11,626 nucleotides of DNA from an uncultured Rubrobacteraceae bacterium (GCA_902806105.1 CADCVI010000085.1:1-11626), one strand, 5' to 3'. Positions 1 through 8,133 are shown, numbered from the stretch's first letter. The notes: generated by a model from the letters alone, not told the origin. Translations and numbers: made by a program.

Positions 1-1563
1 TCGCGGGTACTCGTGAGCGCCCAAGCGATTCCTAACGAGGTTCTGCAGCTCGGAGGCGAGCCCCTCGCCCCCCGATCTCCCCTCCCGCAGCACCACGAAG
101 GCCTTCACCACCTGCCCGCGGTCCTCGTCCGGCTTGCCGACCGCCGCCGCCATCGCGACGTCCTGGTGTCTCGCGAGGGCGTCCTCGATCTCGGCGGGGC
201 CGATGCGGTAGCCGGCGGAGATGATGAGGTCATCGTTCCTACTGGAGAAGCGGAAATAGCCCTCCTCGTCCACCGACGCTACGTCCCCGGTCATCAGCCA
301 GTCCCCGACGAACTTCTTTTTCGTCTCCTCCTCGTTGTTCCAGTACCCGAGCATCATCACCGGATCCGGCCTCTTCACCCCGACCTCGCCTTCCTCCCCG
401 GCGGGCAGTTCGTTCCCCTCCCCATCCATGACAGCGACCCGGTGGCCGGGGACCGGCCGGCCCATCGAGCCGGGCCTCGCGGGGGCTATGGCGTTGCAGT
501 TGGAGAGCACAAGGTTACATTCGGTCTGGCCGTAGAACTCGTTGACGACGACTCCGAGCTCCTCCTTCACCCACTCGAACGTCGCCTCCTCCAGGGGCTC
601 CCCGCCGCACGCGAGGGTCTCCAGGTCCAGCTCCCAATGCCCGCGTGGGTTCTCCATGCCACGCATCACGCGTAGTGCCGTTGGGGGGAGAAAGACGTTC
701 CTTATGCCCCAACGCTCCATGAGGCCGAAGGCCTCCTCCGGATCGAAGCCTTTGGTCGGGTAGGAGACCACGGGGATGCCCCAGTGGAGTGCCGGCATGA
801 GGACGTCGAAGAGGCCCCCGATCCAGGCCCAGTCGGCCGGCGTCCAGAACAGGTCCCCCTTGCGCGGGGCCAGATCGTGCGGCAGCGCGACGCCCGGCAG
901 GTGCCCGAAGAGTATGCCGTGGCCGTGCAAAGCACCTTTGGGCTCGCCGGTCGTCCCCGAGGTGTAGATGATGATCGCTGGGTCCGAAGGGGCCGTCGCC
1001 TCCGGCACGAAACCGGACGAGGCACCCCCGATCAGACCGTAAAGGTCCTCCGCCCCGGCGCCCGCGCCGCCGGCAAGGACGACGTGCTCGAGGCTTTCCG
1101 TCTCGTCGCGCAGGGTCGCCGAGATCTCGTGATGATCGGGGCCGGTCACGAGCACCTTCGCCCCGCTGTCTTCCAGCCGGAAACGGAGCGCATCCTCTCC
1201 GAAGAGCTTAAAGAGCGGGACCACGACCGCACCGAGCTTGTAGGCGGCGGCGTGGGTTATCGGCAGCTCGGGCGACTGCGTGAGCAGCACAGCCACCCGG
1301 TCCCCGCGCTCGACACCTAAGCCCCTCAAAGCGTTCGCGAAGCGATCCGAGGCGCGCTTGAGCTCGAAGAAGGTCCACTTCTCCACGTTGCCGTAGCCGC
1401 GGTCGTGGATCAGGGCGAGTTTGCTCCTGTCATAGGCGTTGCGGTCGCAGATGCCCACCCCGATGTTGTACGTATGTGGCAGGTCCCAGGCGAAGCGTTC
1501 GTAGAGGGACGCGTAGTCGAGGCGCCGGGGCATCCGCGAAGAGAGCGACTCCCAGAAGTCCAC
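1..1563 (-). CDS. AMP-forming acyl-CoA synthetase (3' end cut by window edge)
   Basis: This enzyme activates a carboxylic acid to an acyl-adenylate and then to acyl-CoA in the cytoplasm. The frame is open for 521 codons from a GTG at 1563 to the left edge without a stop. Visible ANL-superfamily motifs are the ATP loop YTSGTTGEPKG (residues 200-210), YGQTE (344-348), TGD (425-427) and the hinge region SSRNDDLIISAGYRIGPAEIE split across 440-460. TPADWAW (241-247) resembles acetyl- and medium-chain acyl-CoA synthetases. The C-terminal A10 lysine motif should lie just beyond the window, so about 20-40 residues are missing. The GTG start is chosen because AAGGAGGAG lies 6-8 nt upstream. Only 16 nt separate it from the stop of the upstream amidase, so the two are almost certainly cotranscribed. 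I infer that it activates the acid released from the nitrile or amide; chain-length preference cannot be read from the sequence. Confidence 0.9.
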   Translation of the reverse strand, partial: MDFWESLSSRMPRRLDYASLYERFAWDLPHTYNIGVGICDRNAYDRSKLALIHDRGYGNVEKWTFFELKRASDRFANALRGLGVERGDRVAVLLTQSPELPITHAAAYKLGAVVVPLFKLFGEDALRFRLEDSGAKVLVTGPDHHEISATLRDETESLEHVVLAGGAGAGAEDLYGLIGGASSGFVPEATAPSDPAIIIYTSGTTGEPKGALHGHGILFGHLPGVALPHDLAPRKGDLFWTPADWAWIGGLFDVLMPALHWGIPVVSYPTKGFDPEEAFGLMERWGIRNVFLPPTALRVMRGMENPRGHWELDLETLACGGEPLEEATFEWVKEELGVVVNEFYGQTECNLVLSNCNAIAPARPGSMGRPVPGHRVAVMDGEGNELPAGEEGEVGVKRPDPVMMLGYWNNEEETKKKFVGDWLMTGDVASVDEEGYFRFSSRNDDLIISAGYRIGPAEIEDALARHQDVAMAAAVGKPDEDRGQVVKAFVVLREGRSGGEGLASELQNLVRNRLGAHEYPR

Positions 1564-1579
1564 GATGTTCTCCTCCTTT

Positions 1580-3010
1580 CTACAGCTCCGGGGCCCTAGT
1601 GTGGAAGTCGGTGGCACCCTGGTAGGCGGCGCCTGTGCGGAACAGGGTCGCCTCGTCGAACGGCCGGCCGATGATCTGCATACCGACGGACAGGCCTTCG
1701 TCGTCAAAGCCGCACGGCACGGCGAGCGCCGGTAGCCCGGTCAGGCTCGGCACCCCGGTGAACTGCATAATCGCGCCTAGCATGTCCTCCTCCTCACCTC
1801 CCTCCTCGATGACGACGCTCATCTCGCCGACCGGTGTGGCGGTGAACGGCAGCGTCGGGCAGATGAAGACGTTCACGTCCTTGAACGCCTCCATGAACTC
1901 CCGCTTGAGCAGGCTGCGGTAGCGCTGAGCCTGGATGTAGTGGGTGGCGAGGTGCATCTCACCGATCTCCAGGAGGAGCCGGACATCGTCGCTGTAGTCC
2001 TCTGGCCGCTCTCGGAGCCAGCGTTGGTGGTAGGTGCTCGGCTCGCACGCCTCGACCGTAAGCTGCGCCGAGATGTTCCCCTGGATGTTCTCCATCTCCA
2101 CCTCGACGATGGAGGCGCCGAGAGACTCAAAAACGCTCAATGCCTCCTTCACGGCGTCGTGGACGGCGGGTTGCAGGTGGTGGAAGAAGTAGTCGGAGAC
2201 GATCCCGATCCTCACGCCCTCTACCCCGCGCCTCAGGTCCGTCAGGTAGTCGCCGACGGGGACGGTGGCGGAGCCGGGGTCCTTGGGGTCGTGGCCGGCC
2301 ACGGGGCCGAACATGATAGCGCAGTCCTCGACGCTGCGGGCCATCGGTCCCACGGTGTCCATACTCCAGGCGAGCGGAACCACACCGTAGTTGCTGACCC
2401 GCCCTATGGTGGGACGGATTCCAACAATGCCATTGATCGCCGACGGCAGCCGGATGGATCCCCCGGTGTCGGTGCCCAAGGCCCCGAAGCAGAGCTGGGC
2501 TGCGACGGCGGCGCCTGAACCACCGCTCGAACCCGCGGGGAACCGGTCCGTGTTCCAGGGGTTACGGACGAACCCGTAGTGCGGGTTGGCGGACGTTCCT
2601 CCCCAGGCGAACTCGTGCATGTTGGTCTTGCCGATAACGATCGCGCCGGCCCCCTTCAACCGGGCGGCAACGGTGGCGTCCTCGTCGGGGACCCAGTCGG
2701 CGAGTACCTTGCTGCCGGCCGTCGTACGGAGCCCCTCGAGCCCGATGTTGTCCTTGATCCCGAGGGGTATGCCGTGCAGCGGTCCGAGTTTGTGCCCGGC
2801 GACCATCATCGTCTCGCATGCCTTGGCGACCTGCCGGGCGCTATCCTCGTAGACCGTGATGTAGGAGCTGAGCCGTTCGTCGACGGCGGAGATCCGCTCG
2901 AGTGAGGCCTCGACGAGGTCGACGGGCGACACCTGCTTCTCCTCGATAAGGCGGGCGGCCTCGGCCAGGGAGAGCCGCGCCAGGTCTTCGTTGGTCCCGA
3001 TCGTTGTCAT
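1580..3010 (-). CDS. Amidase-signature hydrolase, GatA/AtzE-like
   Basis: This is a 476-residue amidase-signature enzyme that hydrolyses an amide to a carboxylate and ammonia. The Ser-cisSer-Lys triad is complete: Lys86 (GIKDN), Ser161 (GSSGGS) and Ser185 (DTGGSIRLPS), with the family's usual spacing of 75 and 24 residues. The overall sequence is GatA-like, and automatic annotation might call it a Glu-tRNA(Gln) amidotransferase subunit. No gatB is nearby, and the gene sits between a GatC-like small gene and an acyl-CoA synthetase, which favours a catabolic amidase such as AtzE of cyanurate degradation. The start at 3010 overlaps the stop of the upstream gene as ATGA, indicating translational coupling. 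A longer in-frame start at 3118 is rejected because it would run through the coding sequence of the GatC-like gene. The substrate is unknown. It could act on the same amides as the amidase at 4494-6032 or on a different nitrogen source. Confidence 0.9.
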   Translation of the reverse strand: MTTIGTNEDLARLSLAEAARLIEEKQVSPVDLVEASLERISAVDERLSSYITVYEDSARQVAKACETMMVAGHKLGPLHGIPLGIKDNIGLEGLRTTAGSKVLADWVPDEDATVAARLKGAGAIVIGKTNMHEFAWGGTSANPHYGFVRNPWNTDRFPAGSSGGSGAAVAAQLCFGALGTDTGGSIRLPSAINGIVGIRPTIGRVSNYGVVPLAWSMDTVGPMARSVEDCAIMFGPVAGHDPKDPGSATVPVGDYLTDLRRGVEGVRIGIVSDYFFHHLQPAVHDAVKEALSVFESLGASIVEVEMENIQGNISAQLTVEACEPSTYHQRWLRERPEDYSDDVRLLLEIGEMHLATHYIQAQRYRSLLKREFMEAFKDVNVFICPTLPFTATPVGEMSVVIEEGGEEEDMLGAIMQFTGVPSLTGLPALAVPCGFDDEGLSVGMQIIGRPFDEATLFRTGAAYQGATDFHTRAPEL

Positions 3011-3228
3011 TCGTTCTCCTCCCGGACGTTCGGGTGCGTGAAAACGGTGGCCGGCATGATGCTCAAGTACTCCGGCGCGCTCATCTTCCGGTTGAGTTCG
3101 TTGGCGGCGGTTAGCCAATCGCTGAGCTGCGGGGCGAGGAGCGCCTCGCGTCCTCCCTCCAACGGGAGTCCGGCCAGATCGGCGAGCATCCGCACGGCCG
3201 CCTCGCTAACTTCGATCCGTTCGTCCAT
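3007..3228 (-). CDS. GatC/AtzG-like small subunit of the amidase
   Basis: This 73-residue acidic protein resembles the GatC/AtzG family of small partners that wrap around amidase-signature enzymes. The pattern LAGLPLEGGRE near residues 18-28, the helical ANELNRKMS (42-50) and the conserved-looking tail PATVFTHP (59-66) fit such proteins. Its stop overlaps the start of the amidase as ATGA, the usual arrangement for a stoichiometric complex. AGGAGGG lies about 7 nt upstream of the ATG. In AtzE-AtzG and GatCAB, the small protein is needed for assembly or stability of the amidase; I infer the same role here. Assignment rests on size, motif feel and context rather than a search, so another small helical amidase partner is possible. 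Confidence 0.75.
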   Translation of the reverse strand: MDERIEVSEAAVRMLADLAGLPLEGGREALLAPQLSDWLTAANELNRKMSAPEYLSIMPATVFTHPNVREENE

Positions 3229-3686
3229 GATCCTTCCCTCCTACATCAGGTTGAACCGAAAACCAGGATGTTCGTGCTGCAATTCTCCATGTCCGGGAGA
3301 GCTCCAGGTAGTTCGTTCGGCAGATCGCTCGCCCCGCACGACGGGCCGACGGCCGCGACTCCTCCGGGCCGAGCGCGCACCAGGTCCTGTACGCTGGCGG
3401 CGCCCCACGCGGGTCCCGAAGCACACCTTCTCCAACTCCCACAGGCCCAGGGGTCCATGGCGATCCCGCGGTGCTTCCAGCCGGGGGCGCGTCTGCTCCC
3501 CCCGCCGCAAGGCGTGCTCGTAAACCGGCCGCCGACGAAAGCACGGGCGGCCCGTCAGTCGCGTCGCCGATGTGGTGGATCCTTGCTCCGACGCTGGTGG
3601 TTACGGTCGGCAAATTCGTCCTCCACGTACTCGCTTGCTCAACGGCATCCTCCGCGGATTAGCGGTCGGGTTCCCGCAGTGGCCCA
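3229..3686. other. 458-nt gap inside the nitrile cluster; no convincing gene
   Basis: Between the transporter stop and the GatC-like gene there is no ORF with convincing protein character. All three minus-strand frames are open over much of the stretch, as is common in GC-rich DNA, but they read as Arg/Pro/Gly-rich translations. One frame ends in DMENCSTNILVFGST just before 3246, which faintly recalls the C-terminal part of pyridoxal-phosphate lyases such as threonine aldolase. That is too weak to call. No stem with a T tract is visible after the transporter. The gap suggests that the GatC-like/amidase/synthetase set may have its own promoter or that a gene has decayed here. I could not identify a confident -35/-10 pair. 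Confidence 0.5.
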
Positions 3687-4433
3687 CTAGAAGGGGTAGG
3701 CCGCCAGGCCCAACGCCCCGAGCATGTACCAGGCGCCAAGGGCCATGCTCAGGCATCCCAGGACCGGAACCACCCGCTCGAAGTTTCTGGCCACGGGACC
3801 GTTCGCGATCGCCAGGCCGAACACTGTAGAAACCAGGGCCATGGAGATCGCCGACCCGGCGGCGAAGATCAGCAGCGCTCCCGCGGCCTGTGCCTTGTCG
3901 GGGATGGTCGAGAGCAACAGCAGCGTGAGGCCCCCCGAGCCACCGGTGCCGTGCACGAGCCCGATGCCGTAAGCCGAGAGCGCGGTCCGCGCCGGCGTGC
4001 CGTGGTGACGATCGCCCGGGGGGGTTGCGGCGTACGATCGTAGGAAGCGGCGTGAATCCCCCTCGTCGTGGGCGTGGTAGGCCCCGAGCCGCCACCGGTG
4101 GAGCAGCCGGACGGCGAGGAAGACTATCACCGTACCGATCGCTACCTCGGTGGTCCGCTGTAACGGCTCGGGCATGGTGCTGCCAAATATCACGAGCGGC
4201 AGCCCTAAAGTCGTCAGCGTGGTGCCGTGCCCGAAGCCCCAACTCAGGCCCATGAAGCCGGCCCTGCGCGCCCGCGCGCGATCCTCTTCGGAGGCGATCA
4301 CGGTGGTGACCGCGGCAAGGTGGTCCGGGTCGGAGGCGTGCCTCAGGCCCAGAAACAGGCCCACGAGCAGTATCATCCACAGCCCTTCGGAACCGTGCAT
4401 GAAGCCTTCCAGCCAGGCGTCTATCGCGCCCAC
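3687..4433 (-). CDS. Nickel/cobalt-type transporter, probable cobalt importer for the hydratase
   Basis: This is a 248-residue integral membrane protein with about six hydrophobic segments. The first contains RHASDPDH (31-38), which carries the HX4DH metal-binding signature of nickel/cobalt permeases (His32, Asp37, His38). A second conserved-looking motif, GFGHGTT, lies at 66-72, and a related GLVHGTGG at 158-165. The loop at 119-144 is rich in histidine and acidic residues. It is shorter than classic NiCoT permeases (about 330-350 residues) and closer to NicO/UreH-type members. The start is a GTG with GGAGGAGAT upstream. It lies 60 nt after the amidase in the nitrile cluster, as cobalt transporter NhlF accompanies the hydratase of Rhodococcus rhodochrous J1. 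Together with the cobalt-type alpha subunit this favours Co2+ uptake. Nickel import remains possible because family members differ in selectivity. Confidence 0.85.
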   Translation of the reverse strand: MGAIDAWLEGFMHGSEGLWMILLVGLFLGLRHASDPDHLAAVTTVIASEEDRARARRAGFMGLSWGFGHGTTLTTLGLPLVIFGSTMPEPLQRTTEVAIGTVIVFLAVRLLHRWRLGAYHAHDEGDSRRFLRSYAATPPGDRHHGTPARTALSAYGIGLVHGTGGSGGLTLLLLSTIPDKAQAAGALLIFAAGSAISMALVSTVFGLAIANGPVARNFERVVPVLGCLSMALGAWYMLGALGLAAYPF

Positions 4434-4493
4434 GCGCGCGATCTCCTCCGCGGACGGGCGTCCGATGTTTCGGTCGCTCGATCCACGGCCCTG

Positions 4494-6032
4494 TCAACTC
4501 CCTGCCGCCGCGGCGGTCTTGACGTTGTACGCGCCGGTCTGCTCGAAGGCGTGTGCCCCTTTCAGCACGGTCTCCTCGTCCCACTTCCTGCCGACGAGCA
4601 TCATGCCCACGGGCAGGCCATCCGAGAGGGCGCAGGGGACGTTTATCGCCGGATGGCCGCTCACGTCGAAGGGGGCGGTGTTGGCGATCATCTCCAGGGC
4701 CCGGGCGACCTTCACCTCGATGGGGGCGTCGGCCGGCGGTATCTTCGTGGCCTTCATAGGTAGGGTGGGCATCACGAGGAGGTCCACTTCTTCGAGCGCC
4801 TCGTCGTAGGCGGCCTTGAGACTGCGAGCGAGGTTCTGCGCCTTGGCGTAGTAGCGGCCCCCGTAGGCGTCGCGCAGGTACTCGCCCATCAGCATGGTGA
4901 GCTTGACCGTCTCGGAGAGGTCGTCGGCGTTCATCTTGCGCCCCCGTCCGTACACGTCAAGCAACGAGGTCGCGTAGTGGCCCTCCCAGTTGGTGCCCAT
5001 CGAGTTGCCGCGTACCATAAGCTCCGTGGCGCCCTCGATGGCGATGCCGTTCCAGATGTGGATGCCGTCCAGGTGCATGGGGATGGAGACCTCGGAGACC
5101 TCCGCGCCCAGATCCTTGAAGGCCGCCGCCGCCTCGCGAACGGCCTCGTCCACATCGCTCTCCGAGAGACCCGGCAACCCGAAGCCCTCGGATACCACCC
5201 CTATCTTCAACCCCTGCACGCCGCCGTCAAGGGCGTTCGTGTAGTCCCCGACCCTGACGTTCTTCTGGCGCGGGTCCAGGCCGTCTTCTCCGGCCAGCGC
5301 CGTGAGGAGCAGGGCCACGTCGGAGACGGTGGCGGCTATGGGCCCGGTATGGTCGAGCGTCAGTTCTATCGGGAAGACGCCGGTGTAGGGAACGAGGCCG
5401 TGGGTGGGCTTGAGCCCGTAGGTCCCGCACCAGCCGGAGGGCATGCGTATCGAACCGCCCTGGTCCCCGCCTATGGACATGTCCACCTCGCCGCTCGCCA
5501 CGAGCGCGGCACTCCCGCTCGAGGAGCCGCCGGCAGAGCGGGTGTGGTCGTGGGGGTTGAGGACCGGACCCGTATCTGAGGTGTGGCTGCCGCCGGAGAA
5601 GCACAGGTGCTCGCAGACGGCCTTGCCCAGGATCTCGCCCCCCGCGTCCAGGATGCGCGTGACGATGGTCGCGTCGAACTCGGGGACGTACCCCTCGAGC
5701 GTCACGGTGCCGTTCATCATCGGGATGCCCGCTACGCAGACGTTGTCCTTGATGGCTATTCGCTTGCCCGCGAGGGGACCGTTCTCCGCACCCTTGATGG
5801 AGCACTTCCAGTACCAGGCGTTGAGCGGGTTCTCTTCCGGTCCGGGCCTGTAGCCCCCCGAGCGAGGGTACTTCACGGGCAGCGCGGGCTCGACGAGCTG
5901 ATCCAGCCTCGCGTAAGAGGCGAGCGTCCCTTCTATGAGCCCGGCGTACGAGCGCGCTTCTCCGTCACCCAGACGCAGCCCGAACCCGCGTCCGATGTCC
6001 TTGAGCTGCTCGGCATTCGGCGGCTTTGGCAT
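4494..6032 (-). CDS. Amidase of the nitrile pathway (amidase-signature, Rhodococcus-type)
   Basis: This 512-residue amidase-signature enzyme converts the amide made by nitrile hydratase to the carboxylic acid and ammonia. The triad is Lys95 (IAIKDN), Ser170 (AGGSSSGS) and Ser194 (GGDQGGSIRMPSG), with spacings of 75 and 24 residues as expected. The first 90 residues form an extra N-terminal region, and the GGDQGGSIR version of the signature together with total length match the enantioselective amidases found next to hydratases in Rhodococcus. The ATG at 6032 has GGGAGGG about 8-14 nt upstream. It lies 115 nt after the activator gene and 60 nt before the transporter, all on one strand. It is clearly from a different subfamily than the amidase at 1580-3010. 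Aliphatic versus aromatic preference and enantioselectivity cannot be told from the sequence alone. Confidence 0.92.
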   Translation of the reverse strand: MPKPPNAEQLKDIGRGFGLRLGDGEARSYAGLIEGTLASYARLDQLVEPALPVKYPRSGGYRPGPEENPLNAWYWKCSIKGAENGPLAGKRIAIKDNVCVAGIPMMNGTVTLEGYVPEFDATIVTRILDAGGEILGKAVCEHLCFSGGSHTSDTGPVLNPHDHTRSAGGSSSGSAALVASGEVDMSIGGDQGGSIRMPSGWCGTYGLKPTHGLVPYTGVFPIELTLDHTGPIAATVSDVALLLTALAGEDGLDPRQKNVRVGDYTNALDGGVQGLKIGVVSEGFGLPGLSESDVDEAVREAAAAFKDLGAEVSEVSIPMHLDGIHIWNGIAIEGATELMVRGNSMGTNWEGHYATSLLDVYGRGRKMNADDLSETVKLTMLMGEYLRDAYGGRYYAKAQNLARSLKAAYDEALEEVDLLVMPTLPMKATKIPPADAPIEVKVARALEMIANTAPFDVSGHPAINVPCALSDGLPVGMMLVGRKWDEETVLKGAHAFEQTGAYNVKTAAAAGS

Positions 6033-6147
6033 TCCTCAATCCCTCCCTAAGCTCTGTACTCCGGCACGCCCACCGACACGGTGGACGACAACTCTGGACC
6101 GGGGACCACGAAACGGCCCTTGCCGGTCGGCGTGACGCCGAGCGTCC

Positions 6148-6600
6148 TCAGTGATGGTGGTCGTCCCTCGCGCCCGAGGCGAACTCGGATGCCCTCTCGT
6201 CTATCTCCCCTTCCGAGAGAAGCCCCCTCTCCTTGACGAGGGTTTCGAACGAGGCCAGCCAGTGGCGGTAATAGTTCCACACGGCGCGTTCGTCCTCGTC
6301 GGACCTCTCCCAATCGCCGATCTCGGAGATAAGCTTCTGGCGAAATTCCTCCCAGTCGTAGAATCCCCGATCGGACAGGGCGATCGCCATGCCGAACGCC
6401 TGGCTCTCCCACGGCGTCTCGAACACCAGCTCCCCGTTTCTTCTGGGAAGGGCGGCCGCGCCGCTCATGTCGGCGACCAGCCGCTCCGCCTTGGCCCGGC
6501 TGCGCCTCAACTCCAGAGGCGCTCCTCTCCGAGGGGTGCTCCTTCTCCCCGGAGCACCCGGACCCTTCGGCGTATCCCCTCCCTCATGATCCGTCCCCAT
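6148..6600 (-). CDS. Nitrile hydratase accessory (activator) protein
   Basis: This 150-residue protein is homologous to the N-terminal half of the hydratase beta subunit encoded in the same cluster. Both share VF-x2-PWE followed by FG, then a Y-x2-HWL segment and a final helix ending in EF (this protein: ELVFETPWE at 57-65, YYRHWL at 110-115, ASEF at 137-140). Such activators carry cobalt to the alpha subunit and assist its cysteine oxidation and assembly. Residues 1-45 are a basic, Pro/Gly-rich extension, and the protein ends in DDHHH, a possible metal-binding tail. The start at 6600 has AAGAGGTGA upstream and lies 17 nt after the alpha stop. A later Met at residue 45 (6468) has no good ribosome site. 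The beta-alpha-activator order matches cobalt-type hydratase operons. Confidence 0.88.
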   Translation of the reverse strand: MGTDHEGGDTPKGPGAPGRRSTPRRGAPLELRRSRAKAERLVADMSGAAALPRRNGELVFETPWESQAFGMAIALSDRGFYDWEEFRQKLISEIGDWERSDEDERAVWNYYRHWLASFETLVKERGLLSEGEIDERASEFASGARDDHHH

Positions 6601-6617
6601 GGTCTTTCACCTCTTTC

Positions 6618-7265
6618 TTACCTCGTCTCTTGCGGATCCCGGGGCGCGCCCACGCCGATCATCGAATCGCGGGTTACGAGGGCCGCGAGCTCCTCTTCGG
6701 ACATCCCTTCCGTCCCCTCGGGGCGCTCCGGCAGCACGAAGTACCGGATCTCGGCGCTGCTGTCCCACACCCGCACGTCCTTGGACTCGTCGAGATCGAG
6801 GCCGAACTCCTCCCGCAACACCTTGCGGGGCTCCATCACGGCGCGGGACCTGTACTGGGGGTACTTGTACCAGTTGGGCGGCAGCCCGAGCACGGGCCAC
6901 GGATAGCACGAACAAAGCGTGCACACGACGGTGTTGTGGACCCCGTTGGTGTTCTCGACCACCACCATGTGCTCGCCCTGCATCCCGCCGATTCCAAGCT
7001 GCTCGCAGGCCGCGTTGGCGTCCTCCAAGAGCAACTTCTTGAACTCGGGATCCGTCCAGGCGCGCGCCACGACTTTGGCCCCGAGCATCGGACCGATGTC
7101 CGTTTCGTAGGCGCTAACCACCTTATCGATAGCGTCGTTGCTGACGAGCCCCTTCTCGATCAAGAGTGACTCGAGGGCCTTGGCGCGGACCGCGATCTCC
7201 GCGTCCGAGACCGGGAAAGTATCTTCCCCGGATGCCTGACCACTCACCGGGCGCTCTACGCTCAT
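6618..7265 (-). CDS. nthA: Nitrile hydratase alpha subunit, cobalt type
   Basis: This is the 215-residue metal-binding subunit of nitrile hydratase, which hydrates nitriles to amides in the cytoplasm. The active-site motif VCTLCSCY lies at residues 114-121, with ligand cysteines Cys115, Cys118 and Cys120. Threonine after the first cysteine and tyrosine after the last are the cobalt-type pattern; iron-type enzymes have serine and threonine. Cys118 and Cys120 would be oxidised to sulfinic and sulfenic acid. [12 protein letters not shown] and the following YRSR are also conserved features. The ATG at 7265 has AAGGGAG about 8 nt upstream, and the gene lies 51 nt after the beta subunit and 17 nt before the activator. 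Thiocyanate hydrolase gamma subunits share this motif, but the fused-free beta, the activator and the amidase make nitrile hydratase the better call. Confidence 0.95.
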   Translation of the reverse strand: MSVERPVSGQASGEDTFPVSDAEIAVRAKALESLLIEKGLVSNDAIDKVVSAYETDIGPMLGAKVVARAWTDPEFKKLLLEDANAACEQLGIGGMQGEHMVVVENTNGVHNTVVCTLCSCYPWPVLGLPPNWYKYPQYRSRAVMEPRKVLREEFGLDLDESKDVRVWDSSAEIRYFVLPERPEGTEGMSEEELAALVTRDSMIGVGAPRDPQETR

Positions 7266-7316
7266 CGCTCATCTCCCTTCGTTTTCGGTGTCCCGGAGCA
7301 ACACACGATCCGTCCG

Positions 7317-8000
7317 TTACCCCTGGAGGGGCTCGAGGTAGCTCTCCCAGAGGTCCACGAGGACGACCTCACGCGGCTCCGCGGAATCCCCCCAGACCTC
7401 TTCGGCGTCGAACCGGACACAGTAGACGTACTCGGGGTTCTCTCCTTCGCCGTGCGCGTTCGTGTCCGGCAGAACGAACGCGTCGTAGACCCGTTCGATG
7501 ACGCCTTGCTTGTCCCGCACGTACTGGGGAAGGCGCGTATGTCCATGGGGATGTATGTTCCGGGTGCGTACCGGGTCTCCAACGCTGAATCTTGGCGGCG
7601 CCGAGACCTCGCGGCTGGTCGATCCGCCGCTACGGACGAGCTGCAAGAGATTATCCGTCAGCTCGGGATCTTCCCTCGTGGGTACGGAGGCCTCCGGATT
7701 CTTCGAGAACTCCTGGATCCTGGCCTCCAGTTCTTCTCGGCTTATTACGCCCTTCTCTACCAGGTTCTTCTCCATGGTCTCGAGCCAATGCTCGTAGTAC
7801 GAAGACGTCAGGTAGCTGGCGGGATTCATCACCTCGATGCCGTGCCGGAACTCGTCGAGGTTGTACAAACCCTGGCCCATTGTGGCGATCATCGAACCGA
7901 AGATCGCCTTCTCCCAGGGGTTATGGAACACAGGCTCGTTGGCCTCCACGTCCACACGCCCGAGACCGTGCATCCCTCCCAAGTCATGTACTCCGTTCAT
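7317..8000 (-). CDS. nthB: Nitrile hydratase beta subunit
   Basis: This 227-residue subunit pairs with alpha to form the hydratase. It opens with the hallmark MNGVHDLGGMHGLG and has HNPWE (26-30), YYEHWL (68-73), GHTRLPQYVR (153-162), LPDTNAHGEGE (177-187) and the closing VDLWESYLEP (215-224). Arg52 and Arg156 correspond to the conserved arginines that bond to the oxidised cysteines of alpha. A longer open frame begins at 8273, but the family hallmark fixes the start at 8000, preceded by GAGGGTGAGG. It is the first gene of the cluster, in beta-before-alpha order as in cobalt-type operons, so its promoter should lie in 8001-8500. No truncation or missing residue is seen. Confidence 0.95.
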   Translation of the reverse strand: MNGVHDLGGMHGLGRVDVEANEPVFHNPWEKAIFGSMIATMGQGLYNLDEFRHGIEVMNPASYLTSSYYEHWLETMEKNLVEKGVISREELEARIQEFSKNPEASVPTREDPELTDNLLQLVRSGGSTSREVSAPPRFSVGDPVRTRNIHPHGHTRLPQYVRDKQGVIERVYDAFVLPDTNAHGEGENPEYVYCVRFDAEEVWGDSAEPREVVLVDLWESYLEPLQG

Positions 8001-8133
8001 GACCCTCACCCTCTTCCATCTTCCCGTTTCTACAAAAGCTCTGTCGGCCTTCTGGTGGAGCGAAGCAGTTCGGCAGCCGCAGCAAGGCTTCCTCACGCCG
8101 GCGGGTAATCGTTTTCCCTCCTTCCCCCTCCTG

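Noticed and set aside
3011..3118. N-terminal extension of the GatA-like amidase to 3118
   Set aside because: It would overlap the GatC-like gene in another frame, and amidase similarity begins after the Met at 3010, which has the ATGA coupling.
3601..4584. 327-codon minus-strand frame overlapping the transporter
   Set aside because: It is an Arg/Gly-rich translation without hydrophobic segments, while the transporter frame has motifs and a ribosome site.
6047..6147. Open minus-strand frame between the activator and the amidase reading TPTGKGRFVVPG and similar
   Set aside because: It looks somewhat protein-like but has no start or ribosome site of its own and lies in an offset frame of the activator; it may be chance.
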